64,000 bases of DNA from NCBI GenBank assembly GCA_964036275.1, contig CAXIWQ010000284.1, positions 1 through 64,000 on the forward strand, given 5' to 3'. Shown here one piece after another: positions 1 to 10,325 of the stretch. A program made the translations under genes and the position numbers. The stretch is from Litoditis marina (taxonomy: Eukaryota > Nematoda > Chromadorea > Rhabditida > Rhabditidae). The notes under the pieces were generated by a model. The model did not search any database, was not told the DNA's origin, and saw only the letters and a program-made list of their open reading frames with translations. How positions within the stretch are numbered: the stretch's first letter is position 1; each line of letters starts with the position of its first letter.

Positions 1-3000
1 TGATCCCTATGCGTTTTCAGTTGCTGTCGTGATTCGAAAATAACTACTGTGATGACTGATCAGAATACAACTCAAATCTCTCTCCTTGATTGCATACACC
101 TCTCACCTGACGAATTTACTCGCTGTTTACGAATATAAATTACCAAACCACCTACATCGAGTTCACACTTTCCAAGTTCTTCGTTTGCGCGTTCTCTCAT
201 TAATATTTTTTCCTCTCTCCGCTTCTTTATGGCGGTACGTTGTGACTCTTCTGCAATAGAAAATGATAATCATGATAACCAGCTAACTGGAAATACCGAT
301 ATATTTGTATTATATGGTTACTTTCGGAAAGGTGGCGCAGATTCATTTTCAAGAAAAGTACAGAAGCCAAAAAATCAGCAAAAAACCATTCATGTGGCCG
401 TATTCACCAATGCTAGGGTGCTCCCGCAGCCGGGAGGTTAGGGTTACATTGAAGCTCCTGCTAGTTTCGAGAATACGGCCACAGTTAGACTACGAGGGAA
501 AGGAAGGTGGGCCACTGACTATATTTATCCTCCATTCTTCTCTTGGCTATATGGAAGTAAACACTTTGTTTTGTTCGCGAAGTGGTGTGAAGGGGAGTCC
601 ATCCATTTGGAACCCAATTTCCCTTGTTGTACGCAATGGGTGCATTGTGAGCTGGTAAATCGATAGGCATCCTAGCTGAGTCTGAGAATACAACATCTTC
701 ATATAGTGATACTGGCAACAATATCGGTACACCCATCAGCAAAATGAGTAACTTGTAGAAAAAATGTGTATGGATAAAGAAACCAGTCAGTCAGAAAGTG
801 TGACAAAAAGCTCGATTTATTTCAAGACATATATCACAGAACAACCGTAATTTGAAAATGTACAACAAAACTATGAATATTAGTGAGCAGACAAGAGCAA
901 TATTACCAGTCGGAAGAAAGCGCACTTCGTCAAGACTTTGAAAGTTATCAGTATCTACATTGTTCTGACAAATTAGAATAGAAATGTGAATAACGGGGCG
1001 GCAGCTAGATACTTTGGGTGAGTTTGGGAATAAAACAGAATTACTTAAACAATAACATACAGAAAAACTGATAGGGTAAAAAAGTGAAAAATATAAATAG
1101 GATAGTCTTGTAGATGAGTGGACACGTACCTATTAGATGAAGGGCGCACTTTCAAATCAAAATCTATATGCAACATTAAAACAACAATTTTCATCAGTTT
1201 TAGTGAATATTAAACATAGTATATAGAAGAGACGTACGATAGTTAACCCTCCAAAACTTCACTGGCATCCAGGTCATAGACTGGTTTCAACCACAAGTCC
1301 GGCATACGTACAAACTGCGAAAGAATGAAGGACATCTCCCGATTCTGCAAATATATCGTTATTGCTGAACTGTTCGAACTGGATTTAGATCGAGTATCAC
1401 AATCATACTTCGAAAGAACCGAAAACTACCAATAATCCCCTGAATTTTCGAAACGTATCGAGATGGGTCAGAACGTGAAAGGTACGGGGGAAAAGAAGCC
1501 AATCAAAACTGACATTCGATGTTTTCAAGACTTCCGTAAGTTCAATTGGATATTTGGCGAAAGCAGCAATCATTCTATCCAATTCGGCCTCGGAACGGAA
1601 AATGAACCATTCGTAGTATACATCAACTCGTAGAAGCAGGGCGAAGTGGACTTCCGAGCGAACAATCCAACCAGATCGAATATCCGACAAGGGAAATGAC
1701 TGCAATACATTCACGCATATACATATTCGCAGCTGCAACTCTCCAACCATCTACATTTTCAACATAACAAGGTAATATTTCTATAAGAAAAATACGCAAC
1801 CACAGTCAGATTATGACGATCTATGTGTTCAGCATGAAGACTCGCTGAAAGTGCGGAAACGATCTGGCCATTTTCGTCTAAAGTCTGTGAAATGTGAGTA
1901 TTTTAATGACCAACAGTCACACCTGCATGGTGTGCGAGTGTGCGACAGGCGCAGAATGGAAGAATACAGGACAGTACATATTTTCCTATGTGGTAAAATT
2001 CATCAGTGATTTACGAAAAGAATACAGTAGTAATACGTACCACCAGTGTTCGAATAAAACCGTCAGATATGCACTTGTTTCCTTCCTGAGCTACCACTAT
2101 GTGAGATTCTGTCTGAATTAGCATACTGGTGGCGGCTGAGTCTTCGTCCTGAAAAACAAAAGCCTAATAACTTTGGGCAAATATACTCAATAAAGTTGAA
2201 GATAATAATTTTTACTTCGCAGCATTCTCGAACGAATTATATCCACCAATAAAAACCAATATTGTTTATTGCTTGATTGCAAAAATGCGAAATGGTGAGC
2301 AGAAACGACACCCCTTCCCGTTTGCATTATGATGTGACCAATAAATAATAATTATTAATATTATCCTGAATCTCAATAATACTATACCAACCGGTTGAGT
2401 GAGTGCTGAACTGATAAGTTGCATCCATTTGCACAACTCTTCTTTGCTTTGATTGAGAAGTTGCACATTTCATCGGGGAAAACTAGTTCGAATGACCACT
2501 GAAAGTCTTTCTTCTGATCCATTTCTAGAGTCTCGGTACACTTTCTGAAATGTCTTACAAGTGATGACGGTAGAATGTAGTAATAGCAAATTAAGATACA
2601 GACGAAACATCATTGTGCGTAACACTGTAACATCATCTAATATCGTACTCCCGCTAACTTGGTCGAATGGTCAGATTAAATCAAAATCAAAAACAAGCTA
2701 CTAGAAAACTACATTGTGTTTTGATGAAATTTGACCGTATATTCAGGTTAAGTTACATAAGCTTCTGCATTTTGAATGAGAAAAAAACGCATTATTGTTT
2801 GATGAGTAGTCACACGTATAGGGTGATGTATGGTAATATTGCTCACCTGAGATCGAAAATGACAACGCCTTCCTTCATAGAAGAATCCTTGAAGACGTAC
2901 AACTTGCGATCGCTAAAACAAACGTAGTCAGGTACATTATGATGTCAAATAACTTAAGATATTCTGATATTAACACCAGGAACAGAAACTGTTACACTTG

Positions 3001-3615
3001 ATTTTTAGAAATCAAGTGTCGTACCCGAAGCCCGAAGGAGATTTATATCGTATCACAATAATTAATTATTACAGAAACAACATTCAAAGGGAACGTATTA
3101 AATTCAGAGTGGCAAACTCACGGTGGAAGAAGGAAGAAACACTGCTCGTAATCCACTTGAGGTTTCCGCCACCAATTCGGTTGATTGAACCTGAGGAATT
3201 ATACAAATCTCTTTAGACACAATCGGTGGCAATTACGTGCAACAGTTATGCTGGTAGCCACATTTCCCCATATTCTACAACTACTACACACGACTTACTG
3301 CACTGACGATACGAATAGCATACCTCCAGTTCCAGTATAAAAATCCTGAATGTTCATTGTGTTGATGTTCCATGCTGGTACTTGATTCTTTCCAGAAAAC
3401 GAGGGCCATTTGACAGATGTCGGAAGAAGGCTGAAGAAGAGAACGAAAATATCAAATATGCATTACACAAAATTAAATTGAACAGGAACGAAATATGTAT
3501 ATGGCAGGAATCACGAATAAACGGGAGATAAATAAAACTGATTAATTCCCGCACAACGTTCAATGAGCTACCACTTGGTGCAGTGATTTCATGACGAGCA
3601 GAATGCCATTTTTCC
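1..3615 (+). repeat. Left arm of giant inverted repeat
   Basis: This stretch is the near-perfect reverse complement of 3954-7089 joined to 14019-14500. Base 1 pairs with base 14500, and the inner end GAATGCCATTTTTCC (3601-3615) pairs with GGAAAAATGGCATTC (3954-3968). Differences seen by eye are a few single-base indels and substitutions, for example near 415, 2126 and 3023. The arm contains a complete tandem-PH gene on the minus strand. The arm is cut by the window start, so its true outer boundary is unknown. It holds the uninterrupted TTA target (485-487) at which the other arm received a Harbinger transposon. Confidence 0.95.
1243..3409 (-). CDS. Tandem PH-domain protein, left copy (8 exons)
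   Basis: This is the inverted twin of the gene at 4159-6326, with the ATG at 3409-3407 and the stop at 1245-1243. The same eight exons and splice sites can be followed on the minus strand. The one coding difference I noticed is an Ala-to-Thr change in the run after the first PH domain (GCC to ACC near 2126). The function is not identified beyond PH-type folds, which usually bind phosphoinositides or proteins at membranes. The gene faces away from the 338-bp spacer, head to head with its copy, so both could share a divergent promoter region. I spot-checked rather than aligned every base, so a small lesion could be missed. Confidence 0.7.
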
Positions 3616-3953
3616 TGCTGCTCGAGTTAGGAAATGCCTCACTTGCATGCACCGCCAAGGGCCTCACAATCCCTCAAAATTCTCGCTACCCCTCTCGTTT
3701 TCTCGTGTCGCGACCCCCCAAAACGGCAACATTCAACTATTTTCTGTAAGATAATCGCTGATTTTGTATGAAATTCGTTGGTTAACAGCTCGCGACCCCT
3801 ACTTTTTACCAGGATTTGTTCGCGACTCCCTCTTTTATGAGAGGCCTTGGCGGTGTATGCTCACTTGTTCATCGATAATATTAACACTTCTTAATCTGTC
3901 CTGGAAGTTGAATGTATTAGTAGATAGTAGCCGAAGCCGACAGTTGTAGAGAA
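3616..3953. other. Unique spacer between the inverted arms
   Basis: This is the 338-bp centre of the palindrome, not duplicated in either arm. It has C-rich segments (CTCGCTACCCCTCTCG, CGCGACCCCCC) and a repeated GCTCGCGACCCCTACT-like motif. The two PH genes start on either side, with ATGs 749 bp apart, so the spacer plus its flanks is the natural place for a divergent promoter. No clear TATA box was seen, and the 61-aa reading frame across it looks meaningless. Confidence 0.6.
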
Positions 3954-4158
3954 GGAAAAATGGCATTCTGCTCGTCATGAAATCACTGCACCAAGTGGTA
4001 GCTCATTGAACGTTGTGCGGGAATTAATCAGTTTATTTATCTCCCGTTTATTCGTGATTCCTGCCATATACATATTTCGTTCCTGTTCAATTTAATTTTG
4101 TGTAATGCATATTTGATATTTTCGTTCTCTTCTTCAGCCTTCTTCCGACATCTGTCAA

Positions 4159-6326
4159 ATGGCCCTCGTTTTCTGGAAAGAATCAAGTACCAGCATGGAA
4201 CATCAACACAATGAACATTCAGGATTTTTATACTGGAACTGGAGGTATGCTATTCGTATCGTCAGTGCAGTAAGTCGTGTGTAGTAGTTGTAGAAATATG
4301 GGGAAATGTGGCTACCAGCATAACTGTTGCACGTAATTGCCACCGATTGTGTCTAAAGAGATTTGTATAATTCCTCAGGTTCAATCAACCGAATTGGTGG
4401 CGGAAACCTCAAGTGGATTACGAGCAGTGTTTCTTCCTTCTTCCACCGTGAGTTTGCCACTCTGAATTTAATACGTTCCCTTTGAATGTTGTTTCTGTAA
4501 TAATTAATTATTGTGATACGATATAAATCTCCTTCGGGCTTCGGGGTACGACACTTGATTTCTAAAAATCAAGTGTAACAGTTTCTGTTCCTGGTGTTAA
4601 TACCAGAATATCTTAAGTTATTTGACATCATAATGTACCTGACTACGTTTGTTTTAGCGATCGCAAGTTGTACGTCTTCAAGGATTCTTCTATGAAGGAA
4701 GGCGTTGTCATTTTCGATCTCAGGTGAGCAATATTACCATACATCACCCTATACGTGTGACTACTCATCAAACAATAATGCGTTTTTTTCTCATTCAAAA
4801 TGCAGAAGCTTATGTAACTTAACCTGAATATACGGTCAAATTTCATCAAAACACAATGTAGTTTTCTAGTAGCTTGTTTTTGATTTTGATTTAATCTGAC
4901 CATTCGACCAAGTTAGCGGGAGTACGATATTAGATGATGTTACAGTGTTACGCACAATGATGTTTCGTCTGTATCTTAATTTGCTATTACTACATTCTAC
5001 CGTCATCACTTGTAAGACATTTCAGAAAGTGTACCGAGACTCTAGAAATGGATCAGAAGAAAGACTTTCAGTGGTCATTCGAACTAGTTTTCCCCGATGG
5101 AAATGTGCAACTTCTCAATCAAAGCAAAGAAGAGTTGTGCAAATGGATGCAACTTATCAGTTCAGCACTCACTCAACCGGTTGGTATAGTATTATTGAGA
5201 TTCAGGATAATATTAATAATTATTATTTATTGGTCACATCATAATGCAAACGGGAAGGGGTGTCGTTTCTGCTCACCATTTCGCATTTTTGCAATCAAGC
5301 AATAAACAATATTGGTTTTTATTGGTGGATATAATTCGTTCGAGAACGCTGCGAAGTAAAAATTATTATCTTCAACTTTATTGAGTATATTTGCCCAAAG
5401 TTATTAGGCTTTTGTTTTTCAGGACGAAGACTCAGCCGCCGCCAGTATGCTAATTCAGACAGAATCTCACATAGTGGTAGCTCAGGAAGGAAACAAGTGC
5501 ATATCTGACGGTTTTATTCGAACACTGGTGGTACGTATTACTACTGTATTCTTTTCGTAAATCACTGATGAATTTTACCACATAGGAAAATATGTACTGT
5601 CCTGTATTCTTCCATTCTGCGCCTGTCGCACACTCGCACACCATGCAGGTGTGACTGTTGGTCATTAAAATACTCACATTTCACAGACTTTAGACGAAAA
5701 TGGCCAGATCGTTTCCGCACTTTCAGCGAGTCTTCATGCTGAACACATAGATCGTCATAATCTGACTGTGGTTGCGTATTTTTCTTATAGAAATATTACC
5801 TGTTATGTTGAAAATGTAGATGGTTGGAGAGTTGCAGCTGCGAATATGTATATGCGTGAATGTATTGCAGTCATTTCCCTTGTCGGATATTCGATCTGGT
5901 TGGATTGTTCGCTCGGAAGTCCACTTCGCCCTGCTTCTACGAGTTGATGTATACTACGAATGGTTCATTTTCCGTTCCGAGGCCGAATTGGATAGAATGA
6001 TTGCTGCTTTCGCCAAATATCCAATTGAACTTACGGAAGTCTTGAAAACATCGAATGTCAGTTTTGATTGGCTTCTTTTCCCCCGTACCTTTCACGTTCT
6101 GACCCATCTCGATACGTTTCGAAAATTCAGGGATTATTGGTAGTTTTCGGTTCTTTCGAAGTATGATTGTGATACTCGATCTAAATCCAGTTCGAACAGT
6201 TCAGCAATAACGATATATTTGCAGAATCGGGAGATGTCCTTCATTCTTTCGCAGTTTGTACGTATGCCGGACTTGTGGTTGAAACCAGTCTATGACCTGG
6301 ATGCCAGTGAAGTTTTGGAGGGTTAA
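4159..6326 (+). CDS. Tandem PH-domain protein, right copy (8 exons)
   Basis: Exons are 4159-4244, 4379-4447, 4658-4723, 5026-5179, 5423-5530, 5687-5770, 5871-6056 and 6225-6326, all GT-AG with matching phases. They give exactly 285 codons including TAA. The first PH-like domain spans about residues 18-120. It opens with GFLYWNW, has strand motifs CFFLL and RKLYVFKD, then DFQWSFELVFPDG, and closes with the helix EELCKWMQLISSAL. A second PH-like unit spans about 125-240 (SHIVVAQEGNKC, DGFIRTL, SGWIVRSEVHFALLLR, EWFIFRSEAELDRMIAAF). PH domains normally dock on phosphoinositides or membrane partners. I could not place the protein in a named family. The start is the first in-frame ATG in exon 1; the exon is open upstream, so an earlier start is possible. 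Confidence 0.75.
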
Positions 6327-7086
6327 ACTATCGTACGTCTCTTCTATATACTATGTTTAATATTCACTAAAAACTGATGAAAATTGTTGTTTTAATGTTG
6401 CATATAGATTTTGATTTGAAAGTGCGCCCTTCATCTAATAGGTACGTGTCCACTCATCTACAAGACTATCCTATTTATATTTTTCACTTTTTTACCCTAT
6501 CAGTTTTTCTGTATGTTTATTGTTTAAGTAATTCTGTTTTATTCCCAAACTCACCCAAAGTATCTAGCTGCCGCCCCGTTATTCACATTTCTATTCTAAT
6601 TTGTCAGAACAATGTAGATACTGATAACTTTCAAAGTCTTGACGAAGTGCGCTTTCTTCCGACTGGTAATATTGCTCTTGTCTGCTCACTAATATTCATA
6701 GTTTTGTTGTACATTTTCAAATTACGGTTGTTCTGTGATATATGTTCTTGAAATAAATCGAGCTTTTTTGTCACACTTTCTGACTGACTGGTTTCTTTAT
6801 CCATACACATTTTTTCTACAAGTTACTCATTTTGCTGATGGGTGTACCGATATTGTTGCCAGTATCACTATATGAAGATGTTGTATTCTCAGACTCAGCT
6901 AGGATGCCTATCGATTTACCAGCTCACAATGCACCCATTGCGTACAACAAGGGAAATTGGGTTCCAAATGGATGGACTCCCCTTCACACCACTTCGCGAA
7001 CAAAACAAAGTGTTTACTTCCATATAGCCAAGAGAAGAATGGAGGATAAATATAGTCAGTGGCCCACCTTCCTTTCCCTCGTAGTC
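6327..7086 (+). other. Distal arm sequence downstream of PH gene
   Basis: This is the 3' side of the PH gene inside the arm. A frame at 6832-7089 is open for 85 codons, and an overlapping 61-codon frame also exists. Neither resembles a family I recognise, and the terminal TAA is simply the Harbinger target duplication. AATAAA occurs near 6751 and could serve as the polyadenylation signal of the PH gene. The same sequence is present inverted at about 485-1240. Confidence 0.4.
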
Positions 7087-7107
7087 TAAGGCTGGGTTCA
7101 GACTACG

Positions 7108-7213
7108 TGCACCCAGATGCAGCGGCTTTTCAACTCGGGGGCGCGCCTGCTAAAATCATGATTATCGATTGAGCCGCTGCACCCAGGTGCAGAAACTCGT
7201 GCACCCAGGTGCA
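7108..7213 (+). promoter_or_regulatory. Subterminal palindromic motifs, left Harbinger end
   Basis: TGCACCCAGATGCA (7108-7121) and TGCACCCAGGTGCA (7178-7191 and 7200-7213) lie just inside the left terminal repeat. The inverted match TGCATCTGGGTGCA is at 13965-13978 just inside the right end. Repeated near-palindromes at transposon ends commonly bind the transposase or its accessory protein. Binding by either Harbinger protein here is inferred. Confidence 0.6.
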
Positions 7214-7563
7214 TTTGGAAGGTTCATACTTATTTTGCCTCGGCCGCTCACATTTGCCGCCGGATTGGGCGGCTTTTGCATCCAACTCGAGATGCCGCTG
7301 CCTTTGCTTGCTATCAAAGGCAGAGGCCGTGACGTTCGAGCCTTCACATTATTAATTCATTTCATTTCAGTTTTTAGTTTCGTGAACTGATTCATACTAC
7401 TTATAATATATATTCGAATACGATTTCTTGCTCATATTATGTATTGTCCATCTGGGTGCAGATTTCGTTGATGGAGAAGTTACCTTGTGATCCTATTTGT
7501 GAAGAATGTACAGTTCTTACGAAATGTTACGCCATTTGTTGAACACAGTGATATTATTCTAGG

Positions 7564-10102
7564 ATGGTACCACGTCCTTCTCGCGCGGTAGCTTCTGCAC
7601 GTCTACGGCAGAAACTGAAACTTGCTCAAGCTATTTTCGGTACAATGTTGACCTTGGTATCGTCTAAGCAAAGGGCCTACATAAGAGCAGAACACCTTCC
7701 TCAATTGTACACCCGATTCCACACATTTGATTCCTATCTGGGCTCAAAGGACGAGAATGCCTTCATCGAATATGCAAGACTGAGCGCTGGAGAGTTCATG
7801 GATCTCCACAATGCGATAGCTCACAGATTGAATCACGAAACAACTCACAGACAACCGATTACCTCCATGCAACGTTTGTGTCTTTTCCTGAGGTGAGAAA
7901 ACTGTTTATATTCTGATTCATACGTAGTATTCAACGTTATTCGGGTTTGTTCCACCAAGGAAGAAGCTCAGTGTGCGGAATATGTTGATTTTTGGAATAC
8001 GTAACTTTCAAATTGTTCTGTTTCAGGTGGGCCGGTCACTCCTACACATTTGAGGCCCTGGCCAAAGAGTTCAACGTTGGTAAATCTACTTGTTCAGTCG
8101 TAATATCGGAAGTCACAAGGGCCATAATTGAAGGTAATCCAGATACTACGCCCGTACTCACTTCTATGGTAGAACTCGGGTTGTTTGCGTTCTGAGATTG
8201 TTGTAGAAGTAGCGGGCTCATAACTCAACTTCTAAGTAAAAGTGGGGAAGAATAATTTCCTCTTTCTCTTTCAGTTATGCAAGACTCCGCTTTCCCTCCA
8301 GTAACACGTGCTGATCTTGAAAAGTCTGCAAGGCAGTTCCAATACAGATACGATTACCCGAGATGTGTGGCTGCGCTCGACGGGAAGCATATAGCTATCA
8401 AGGTTGGTGTTCTTGTGTGAACCAGCTGAAACTGGGTGAAATTTGGTTCAAAAGAAGTTATAATAGGTGTTCTTGTGTGAACCAGCTGAAACTGGGTGAA
8501 ATTTGGTTCAAAAGAAGTTATAATAAGTGATCTTGTGTGAACCAGCTGAAACTGGGTGAAATTTGGTTCAAAAGAAGTTATAATAGGTGTTCTTGTGTGA
8601 ACCAGCTGAAACTGGGTGAAATTTGGTTCAAAGAAGTTATAATAGGTGTTCTTGTGTGAACCAGCTGAAACTGGGTGAAATTTGGTTCAAAAGAAGTTAT
8701 AATAAGTGATCTTGTGTGAACCAGCTGAAACTGGGTGAAATTTGGTTCAAAAGAAGTTATAATAGGTGTTCTTGTGTGAACCAGCTGAAACTGGGTGAAA
8801 TTTGGTTCAAAAGAAGTTATAATAGGTGTTCTTGTGTGAACCAGCTGAAACTGGGTGAAATTTGGTTCAAAAGAAGTTATAATAAGTGATCTTGTGTGAA
8901 CCAGCTGAAACTGGGTGAAATTTGGTTCAAAAGAAGTTATAATAAGTGATCTTGTGTGAACCAGCTGAAACTGGGTGAAATTTGGTTCAAAAGAAGTTAT
9001 AATAGGTGTTCTTGTGTGAACCAGCTGAAACTGGGTGAAATTTGGTTCAAAAGAAGTTATAATAGGTGTTCTTGTGTGAACCAGCTGAAACTGGGTGAAA
9101 TTTGGTTCAAAAGAAGTTATAATAAGTGATCTTGTGTGAACCAGCTGAAACTGGGTGAAATTTGGTTCAAAAGAAGTTATAATAGGTGTTTTCAGAAACC
9201 TCATGGGACAGGAAGCCAGTACTTCAACTACAAGAATTTTTTTTCCGTGGTTCTTCTCGCCGTTGTCGACGTGGATTATCGGATTATTTGGTATGATCTT
9301 GGTGCAGCAGGCAGGAATAGCGACGCGGGAATCTACAACACCTCCGAGCTGAAGGTACCAGTTCAACTTCCAAAATCTATCTCACATTGTTCATGTAGAG
9401 TTTGCGAGCAAGACTTCATTTTATTTCAGAGATTTATTGAATCCAACGACCATCTGTTTCCTGCCACCGAGAACCTTGGAACTGTAGGTCCAGTACCCTA
9501 CCACATTCTAATCGATGGTGGTTTCGCGATGACTACACGAATGCTCAGACCCTTCACAACTCCCCAGTCTGCTCAGAGCAGGCCACGCCGTCACTACAAT
9601 GCTAAGTTATCTGGGTGAGTTCTTTCTCCGTTCGAGTTGGTTCTGCGTTTTTTTTACAATACATTCATAAGTAATTGACTAAATCACGTTTCAGATCGCG
9701 GAGAATTGTTGAATCATGCTTCGGGATTCTTTGTCGCCGCTTCACTATCCTGATGAAAGCGCTCCCCTTGGAACCTGGACGAGTGTGTGAAGTTGTGCTT
9801 GCGCTGATGGTGAGTAGTTCATTTATGTAGCCCTTATCTCGAAAAGATTTGTGAAAAAAAGTTCAGTAACTGCGAACACTTGAATTTCATTTTAGTTCCA
9901 TTTACATTCTTAGTGTGTTCAGATTTTGCACAACCTGATCGCGAGACGTCAAGACGCCCTAGCACATTCTACTCGCTTCGCACCCTTGCAAGGGAATCTG
10001 GTTGGACCTCTGCAAGGTCCTCGAGGGAACATCCCTACGTGTGCGAAAACCATTCGTGATAGACTCGTTACCTACTACAGTCAAAAAGACAATATTGTAT
10101 AG
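7564..10102 (+). CDS. PIF/Harbinger DDE transposase (7 exons)
   Basis: Exons are 7564-7892, 8027-8133, 8275-8402, 9196-9354, 9430-9614, 9695-9809 and 9923-10102. Phases match throughout and give 400 aa, the usual size for the family. The N-terminal part has the helix-turn-helix-like segment YTFEALAKEFNVGKSTCSVV (about 122-141). The catalytic core follows with the three expected acids: D in AALDGKHIAIK, D in YDLGAAGRNSDAGIY, and E in RRIVESCFGIL, with a final LHNLIARR helix. This is the nuclease that cuts and joins the element's ends. No broken residue or frameshift was seen, so the enzyme may be active. Intron 3 is almost wholly a 60-bp minisatellite. The gene faces the MADF gene tail to tail. 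Confidence 0.93.
8406..9190 (+). repeat. 60-bp minisatellite filling transposase intron 3
   Basis: Thirteen head-to-tail units of about 60 bp fill the intron between exons 3 and 4. They begin within a few bases of the donor (AAG|GTTGGTGTTCTTGTG) and end in the acceptor (AATAGGTGTTTTCAG). Units come in two forms, starting GGTGTTCTTG (G) or AGTGATCTTG (A). Their order is G G A, G G A, G G A, A, G G A, a 180-bp higher-order repeat with one irregular unit. Units are otherwise nearly identical (one single-base loss near 8631), which implies recent expansion. The reverse strand is open across the array only because 60 is divisible by three. Confidence 0.95.
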
Positions 10103-10325
10103 AAGGAATAAAATTTTCATTTGTTCTCTGTGAGTGGACCGTGGAAACAGAAATAAAGAAACAGAAACAAAGAAACAGAAACAAACAATCAGCAAAAGAC
10201 GTCCAACAAGATATAAAAAACAAAAGAACCACAACTTCAGCAACAGAAACAGAACAATAAAGACACCCTGTAAAAAGTAAGACACCCTGTACAACTCTTA
10301 AAAAAACAAATCGTCAATCAAAACA

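Larger units (their letters stand above)
3954..7089 (-). repeat. Right arm of giant inverted repeat, proximal part
   Basis: This is the reverse complement of left-arm positions down to about 485. It ends at 7087-7089 with TAA, the left copy of the Harbinger target-site duplication. The homology resumes at 14019 after the transposon. Proximal and distal parts together total 3618 bp, against 3615 bp in the left arm. Confidence 0.95.

Noticed and set aside
3764..3949. 61-aa frame in the palindrome spacer
   Set aside because: No family resemblance; it lies where a divergent promoter is expected.
8578..9366. 262-aa minus-strand frame with a 20-residue repeat
   Set aside because: It is the antisense of the 60-bp intron minisatellite; it stays open only because the unit length is a multiple of three, and it overlaps transposase exon 4.
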